A stretch of DNA of 64,000 bases, from NCBI GenBank assembly GCA_033439255.1, contig CM065888.1:1178001-1242000 (forward strand). Reading direction: 5' to 3'. The stretch is from Hericium rajendrae. Its lineage: Eukaryota > Basidiomycota > Agaricomycetes > Russulales > Hericiaceae. A program made the translations under genes and the position numbers. This document shows positions 57,673-64,000 of this stretch, piece after piece. The notes below the pieces were generated by a model. The model worked only from the letters and a program-made list of their open reading frames with translations, had not been told where the DNA came from and made no database searches. Position 1 is the stretch's first letter, and every line of letters starts with the position of its first letter.

Positions 57673-59993
57673 AAGTGGGACGAAAGGTTCACGATGTGCA
57701 GATTATGCTTCCAAAAATCGTGGGCGTAGAATATCCAAGGATGGATGTCTCTGCAAAGAACTACGGAAGCGGAAGCGGAGAGGCGGGAGGGGTCAAGTGG
57801 TCCCAGGAAGTCCCCGGCAGCAGGCCGGCGTAGTCACATACCAAAGCCCAGATAATCCTCCAAGATCCGTCCTCGCAGGGCAGACGTTTACTGTTCAAGT
57901 CTGTTTTGTCACCGTTATAAGCGTTCAAGACGGTTGGGGACAAGTTGACGGTACTAGTACTTAAATAATAGGCGCTCGACAGTACGGATGACTTTAGCTT
58001 GCCCACATAGGTTAGGGTTTGCTTCGCGAAACTCCGAGTCAGTCAAGTCGTCGTCTCCCAACCGTTATTCATACTGACAGTTATAGACAGTATACAGAAC
58101 AGTGCTGGTAAGTCTACGCTGTGCGACGTCCTGGTAATGCATTGTGTCCCTGGCTCAGCTATATGGCCAAATTCAGGAGTTTATGGAACCAAGGTATAAC
58201 TCTTGGGACGAGTGCATGACGTCCGCCGCGTCCCCGACCCGGATCGTCACATTCTAGCAAGTCGAATAGGGCATTTTTCTACCACGGGATGTACCTCAGT
58301 GGCGACTATTGCATGGGCCAATATGCATTTATATACAACCATATCCAACGAGAACAGGTTCCGCGGGCCATGGCAGCCTGGACTTGTGGCATTCGTTTCG
58401 TGTTCAGAGAACAATCGTATCAGCCTCGCCGTGTCTGAAGAACGATAAGTGAGTGAAAGCCTTCGCCTTTGCGTCCTCATCCATGGCCCGCAGCATAAAC
58501 ACGCCTGTGCGTGCCGTTCTGATGCTCTGTCTTATCCCCTCGCCTAAATCAGCCCACCCCCTGCTCGAACACCATGACTCACTATCCCTCCTCAAGAAGG
58601 CCATCACCGATCATTTCCTATCAAGACGGTCCTGTCGCCTTCCTGAATGATCCAATGGTGAGTCGTGACTTGCCGACTGTGTCCGTGGTAGACTCCGGGA
58701 AGGAGCAGAAATACCTGGCGCGACTGAACAACTCCGCGCGCAAACCGAACCCGTCCATTCAGTGTCAGCATATGCACCTTCCAACGTTTCCTATTGAAAA
58801 GATCCCATAAACAAGTTATTATCTGTCGTGACGCGCGAGATCCCAACACCGGCGTGTTTTGCAGAATCCGGCAGTCTGGCAAAGTACGTGTCGCGTTTCG
58901 AGCTGCCCTTCATTAATCATTCATCAGCCCTGCATTTCTGGTTACATGGAGAGAGACACGTCCGATGCGTGGAACCATTGCACGATCACGAAAGAGATCA
59001 GACGGGACGGGGAGAAGAAGAAGCGCCACAGTGAGGGCGGTGAAGAGAGCAGCGCGGCCGCTGGACGGGTGCTCCACGGTGCGCTTTACTTCCTTCTGAT
59101 CGGTGCTGGGCGCTCATAACTTCCCATCTAGAATCGGCGTTGCAGAACGCGGAAAGCGCCTGCACGTTTCCTTGGAAGATGCAGGAGAGGGTGCAGGAGC
59201 AGGCCTACTGGCCGACTTCCAAAGGAAAGATCAAAGTCCAGCGTGAGCCTGGCGCACAGACATGGCAGTCTCACCAGAATGACAAGGACGATCTCCTTGA
59301 CGTGGCGAGGTCCAGAGGCGAAGGGGAACATGCTCCGAATCGGTCGGGGATGGTGGCTCCGCGGTTGCAGTCTGCTTCAACTAGAATGCAACGACCAGGA
59401 GAACTCCTCTTCGCGAACGACCTGAGAATTGTGAATCTGTGATAGAATATATTGCTGCTGCGAATAATGTACTGGCGTTATACGCGGTTATAGTTTGGCG
59501 ATTTTGTACACTCGTTCGCACAAATCCAATGATTCAATCTTAAAATCAGATACACTACGAAACAACACTCACTTGTATCTGACGTTCGGTGTGTAATGGG
59601 CTTGAAGGATCGCTTGTAATCATGAGAATGATTTGACATCCGTGTAGTGTATGACTAGGCTAAGTGAGATAGAACGTGGAACCTGCATGGATGAGGTTAA
59701 GACTCAGACTTTGATTTCCTGACGATGAGAAGTGCGTTTTCAGCTCGGGCAACGGGCGTGTTTGCTCACTCTCATCACAGCAGATGGGATGCGACTTGTG
59801 GTCAATCGCCTCAGTTGAGCCACTGCAGCGTCAGCGAAATGCTTCATAAGCGGTCATCTAGTCGCCAAAGGGCATTGAACGTCAAAAGGGTCATAAGGTC
59901 GGCTGACATAGAAAGTACAAAACAACAAGAGCATTGACATAGCTAAACGTACAAGATACTTGTGAACCTACTACCCATCGCAGGACTCGTCCT
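57673..59993. other. Gene-poor 2.3-kb stretch
   Basis: No gene could be supported. Short frames at 58404-58810 and 59140-59442 have no recognisable motif and overlap frames on the other strand. No RNA gene, repeat pair or mobile-element end was identified. Confidence 0.35.
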
Positions 59994-62900
59994 TCACTCC
60001 AGAGGTGCCCACTCCTGGAAGAAACGCGGGTCTGTAGCCGCGCCGGGATTCATCGACATCCTGAGCTGCTGCGATTCCGTGTCACCCTCGGAATATAACT
60101 TCTCCCAGCCACGGGACGCATGCAGCAAGGCATCCCAAACCTCTTTAGAACTCCCCTCTGTGATGGGACCGTAGAATTCAGGGCTCATACCGGAGCACCA
60201 GATGTCGTACGATGTGAATTGTCCTGTCGCTCCAGGAGTGCAGGAGACAGACTTCAGCGCCGGCGTTCTACCAGCCAAAGCGAGAACGATGCGAATGATC
60301 GGAACAGTGGTTTCCCCGCTGTCGAGGATACCCAGTATATGCGGGTTCATCAGCGGATCATAAAACTCGCGCTTGATGGTCGAGGTGTAGGTTGGGTTGT
60401 TTTTGATTTGCCACAAGATGACGCCGATGTTCTCTTCGTTGAGAACTTTGCCCTCATACGTGAACGGAGTGATAGCGTCGACGCCTTGCTGGCTGTTGGC
60501 GCACAACACAGCTGCGCCACGGCTCATGAGTCGCCAGAGGTACTTGCGATTGACCATGTTACGCTCGTGCACCTTTACGAAATGGTTGAAGTGAAGATGT
60601 GAATCTTTGAACTGGTCACGTAGCTTGACATTGGCATCTAGACTACCATCTTTGACCACGGATGGAGTTGCGGACAAGATGTCAGGTGCGGCGCTTGAGC
60701 CGAAGAGATGAGATAGAAAGGCTCTGACAGGGACCATGCGACTCTGCTCGCGCGACACGCCGTTCGCTATGGAGTCATGGACAGCCTGGTCCCGCGCCAT
60801 AGTCAAGAGTAGCAAGGCGACCAGTTCACCTCGATCACCCTGATGCACGGAGAAACCATGCAGAACGTCCCGGAGGGCGGAAGGCACGTTGAAATCCTCC
60901 CGCGAGTCCATTATGCGGAAAGCTGCTTCGGACAGGATCGGCTCGGAGGGATTGATTGTCGTCATGCTCTGCAGATCATCTGAGACCTTGAGGCAGACTC
61001 GCATGTGGTTCTCCACCTGTCTCCGTTCAGCGTCCGATGTGTTGTATCTGGTCGTCTGAAATTCAATGGGCAACCGTTGGGAGAGGCATGCAAGGCGCTC
61101 TGAGTCTTGGAGCTTTTGTTCACGCTTGACCACGCGGCCTAAGAGCTTCAGCTCGGCGAATTGGCCCGTGAAGTTCTGACTCGAGACACTTTGGCTCTGA
61201 GCTGCCGCGTCGTACCTTGTGGCGAAACTAAGGTACCGTGAGGTCAGTGCGTGGAAAATTTTGGTAGAAAGAAGAGGCGTACAGGGGACGACCAAGTCTT
61301 CCGATGTGTTCATCGGCCACCACTTGATTTAAGGTCATGTCACTGCCTCGCAAAATCTTCGGAGCATGTTGATCAAAACCAAGATTGCAAAAAGGAGGGA
61401 TAAGAAAGAGTTCCCGATCCAGAACGCGACCAGAGGCATCTTCCTGCGACGGGGCTGAAAACGTTGAGATCTTCCCCGTTGTTGTCATGAACAATGCTAC
61501 GATCTTCAGGTTTACGCAGATGCGAAGGGCCCGGCGAAGCTCCGTCCACATGGTCCACCTTCCTTCGGACGGCCCGACATCCATGGTGTGAGCCTCGTCA
61601 AAAGCCAGAATAATCGTCGGGCCGGGGTCACGAGATTTCTCAGCCTGCACAGGTCTTCCTGCGGGTATCGCAGTATCCGAATGTTTGCTCTTTGCCGGCG
61701 TCGGAGATTCAGGTAAGCCAGAGTAACAATCAGAATCCACTGCCTCGACCGCGCGCTGGGCCCCTTTGAACAGGGTGACTTCAGCTAGAGACCATAGTGT
61801 GAGACCACAGAACGTAAGACACTCTGACACGTTACTCACACGCCTCTGGTCCGAATGCATGCCGCGGAGATGTATCCGTCCCCGAGATACGAGATTCTGA
61901 TCCCAACAACTTTGTCATCGATTAGTAGGTTATAAGCTTCACAAGAACGTCCTCTTACGTTATTCGTTCGAGTAATAACTCGGTCGTAAAAACGTTGGCG
62001 GCCCGGCCCATGCGCATCGAATTTTTGGCCTTCGGTCATAAATTGTCGGAACAAAGTGTTTATATCGCCGCCCGGATTTTCCCCTTTGAGGCGGTTAACC
62101 TCGATGATTACTTGCTCGAAAAGGGCGACGAGGAACGCTTGTGCCTTGCTCTCAGCAACCCTTTTGTCCTCTGGGACCGGACTGAAGAAGTTATACAAGC
62201 ATGTGTCTGACGGAGGAAAGCCTGTGACGTTACGCGGTCAGTGGACGTCAATGAATGGTAAAAATGAAGCCTTTGGCGTACCTTCTCCCTTTGGGTCGCG
62301 AAGATTCAGAGGAACAACAAATCGATGCTTGGACAACTCATCGACGCATCGGGATTTCCCCATCCCGGAAGACTGTATGATGCCCATGCAATGAGCATAG
62401 CTTTCGGCCCGGAAAATCCACGAGCGTATGTGTTTCAAGAGTTCCTCGTGAGATTTGCCCTTAAATTTTCCCTCCCACGCATTCACGGTCGCTGAAAGAT
62501 CGTTAAATTATGTCCGATAGGAATGGAGGGAAAAGCTTGGGACGTACTTTCCCATGACTCTTGCTTGTCAACCATAGTAGTGCCTCCCTCAGGTTGGGCC
62601 TCAATCGGAGCTGCGATGAAGTTAGCAACCGACAGACGCACAAGTACTGCGAGGTATTCACCTGGCTCCCTCAGATAGGCTAGGAGAAGAAAACACCATT
62701 AAATCAATGAATTATACCCTACATTTCATATGTCACGCACCTAGTTCACGAATCCTCCCAAACGACTTGTCCACATTGGCACGGAGCAATACCTCAAGGA
62801 CCTCGGGGTGCTTTCTAACCACTTCTGCAAATGTACTCTGGGTCAGTTTAAGGAACTCAGGCTTCAACTTCCGCTCGTTGTATTGTGCAGAAACCACTAG

Positions 62901-63221
62901 AAAGAAAAAGAATGCGGTCATCTGAAAAGCGTTGGGATTGCTCTTCTGGTTGTCGTTGAAATTGTCAAAGTTTGGTGCAACTGCGGCGGCGATTTCCCGG
63001 TCGACAGCTTCCCAGTCGATATCAGAGCTTCCCATGAATACGTTGGAGGCGCGATCGTCAACCTCCATGAGATCTGTAGACGAGCTTGGAGTCGGAGCAG
63101 CAGGCGGCGGCAGAGGCGGAGATGGAGGCGGAGGCTGTCGCGGGGAAAGTGGTGACGGCTTGGGCCGATTGAACGTCTGTTGATCAGCGGATGGAGATGG
63201 AAGAGGGCGTTTGATAGACAT
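59994..63221 (-). CDS. Large P-loop ATPase-like protein, agaricomycete family
   Basis: Starts MSIKRPLPSPSADQQTFNRP, followed by a Pro-rich stretch to about residue 50 and SSDIDWEAVDREIAAAVAPN. Several introns on comes WEGKFKGKSHEELLKHIRSW with CMGIIQSSGMGKSRCVDELS, a Walker A motif. Then come VVPLNLRDPKGEG, FLVALFEQVIIEVNRLKGEN, a Walker B-like TIILAFDEAHTMD, ELRRALRICVNLKIVALFMT, TTGKISTFSAP and PPFCNLGFDQHAPKIL. A C-terminal region of about 430 residues follows, with VPVRAFLSHLFGSSAAPDIL, RGAAVLCANSQQGVDAITPF and a final DPRFFQEWAPLE at 59994. The layout fits an expanded agaricomycete P-loop NTPase family with no assigned function. The DEAH box is in a Walker B context, not a helicase one, since no other helicase motifs occur. 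No break was seen. Confidence 0.75.
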
Positions 63222-64000
63222 TGCGACTGGCTTGCCTCACCCTGGCACTTGCGTGGGTCTTATAGCAAACGCCAATGCGCGTGGCCGTCAACACGGTTAA
63301 GCGCTAAGCCTGCCCATCGGATGAACTAGCGCCGCCTATTGTTCTTATTCTGATCGATCGATCAACGGGTCGCAACCATTGTCCTTCATCTATGCATCCA
63401 TCTACATCAATCGGATCCATTGTTCTCTGCTGGCTTGTGCGTGTTGTATTTTCACGCCTGCGCTATGAACATCGTTCGGGAAGAACATTCATCATGCGGG
63501 ACCCCATATGCCAGAGCCATTGTCGATACCATTACTCATCGTCTTCCTCGAAGAATCTAACGCGTGGACTCTGTGAAGAGCAAAATACAAGCCCGTACAA
63601 GCAACACATCGATCGCATGCTATGCGTCCTCCGAACCATCTCTTCTAGGCTGTTCAACACGTTGTGTCTGCCTGGAACAAACCCAACCAGTCAAGGCGCC
63701 TGTTTATATAATTCATGCGCTGCAATGTCCGCCGAGTTCTGTCCACGCGTCCATATCCGTCTAATCCGTCTATTGTATTCTAACTGAAGGCCCTGAATGA
63801 ACAATAGTGTTTTGACCTTAATTTGAAAAGCGAACACTTTTTCGATGCTTCCAACGTGTTCAGAGCCCATTGTCTCTGGACTTGGCCTTCTGCGGCTTCC
63901 CGGGGATCAGGATACAATTAGAAGGGCGAGGCTATCAGAATCCTCGCGCACCGGAATCACAACGAGGAGAGGATAATCACCTTTCTTGGATTCGTGACGG
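63222..64000. other. Window edge, no gene supported
   Basis: Upstream region of the P-loop ATPase gene and the right end of the window. Short open frames on the + strand (63392-63787) have no recognisable product. A gene could begin beyond the edge. Confidence 0.35.

Noticed and set aside
58008-58024. Telomere-like GGTTAGGGTTTG
   Set aside because: A single TTAGGG copy with no repetition; chance match, not a telomere or interstitial telomere array.
59994-63221. DEAH helicase
   Set aside because: DEAH occurs as part of a Walker B strand (TIILAFDEAH), but no SAT, motif VI or other helicase motif follows.

Overview
This window is nuclear DNA from a filamentous basidiomycete, most likely an agaricomycete of the polypore type. 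The evidence is the dense genes with many 45-65 nt GT-AG introns, a DUF6533 membrane protein, F-box proteins with a family-specific propeller tail, a Spg1/Tem1 septation GTPase, a conventional myosin II and intron-bearing tRNA genes. No phage, plasmid, CRISPR or bacterial operon structure is present.

Left part (1-8 kb): remnants or members of a small metabolic neighbourhood. These are a degraded enoyl-reductase/zinc-alcohol-dehydrogenase fragment, two tandem aldo/keto reductase genes and a frame-disrupted wax-synthase-like membrane acyltransferase. Middle-left (8-23 kb): a GTPBP1-like protein without a GTPase domain, divergent from an unusual E2 ubiquitin-conjugating enzyme with a tail of SUMO-interaction-like motifs; then the myosin II heavy chain and mitochondrial D-lactate dehydrogenase. 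A 2.9-kb gene-poor stretch follows.

Middle (25-40 kb): three unrecognised genes (two of them built from tandemly repeated exon-plus-intron units), tRNA-Asp, ribosomal protein uL14 (RPL23), an F-box/LRR gene, Spg1, and a second F-box gene. The second F-box gene carries a 120-bp hairpin MITE in an intron, and its 3' end is tandemly duplicated. Right part (40-48 kb): a DUF6533 membrane protein, a 5-oxoprolinase-like gene that has only the HyuA half, and BRF1, the TFIIIB subunit of RNA polymerase III.

The outstanding object is a precisely bounded 7,670-bp DNA transposon at 48626-56295. It is flanked by a perfect 9-bp duplication (AGTCATAGG). Its ends are complex inverted repeats: a 15-bp terminus, an outer hairpin and about 150 bp of inner repeat. 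It carries two divergent, apparently intact genes, a RecQ-like helicase and a DUF6589 protein. It landed between BRF1 and an initiator tRNA-Met gene, which were divergent neighbours about 200 bp apart before insertion. I know of no description of a RecQ + DUF6589 element with defined ends, so this is the best candidate for a new system.

Beyond it lie a type II haloacid dehalogenase, a 2.3-kb gene-poor stretch and a large P-loop ATPase of an agaricomycete-specific family. All protein assignments come from reading translations and splice sites by eye; exon boundaries are inferred unless stated.
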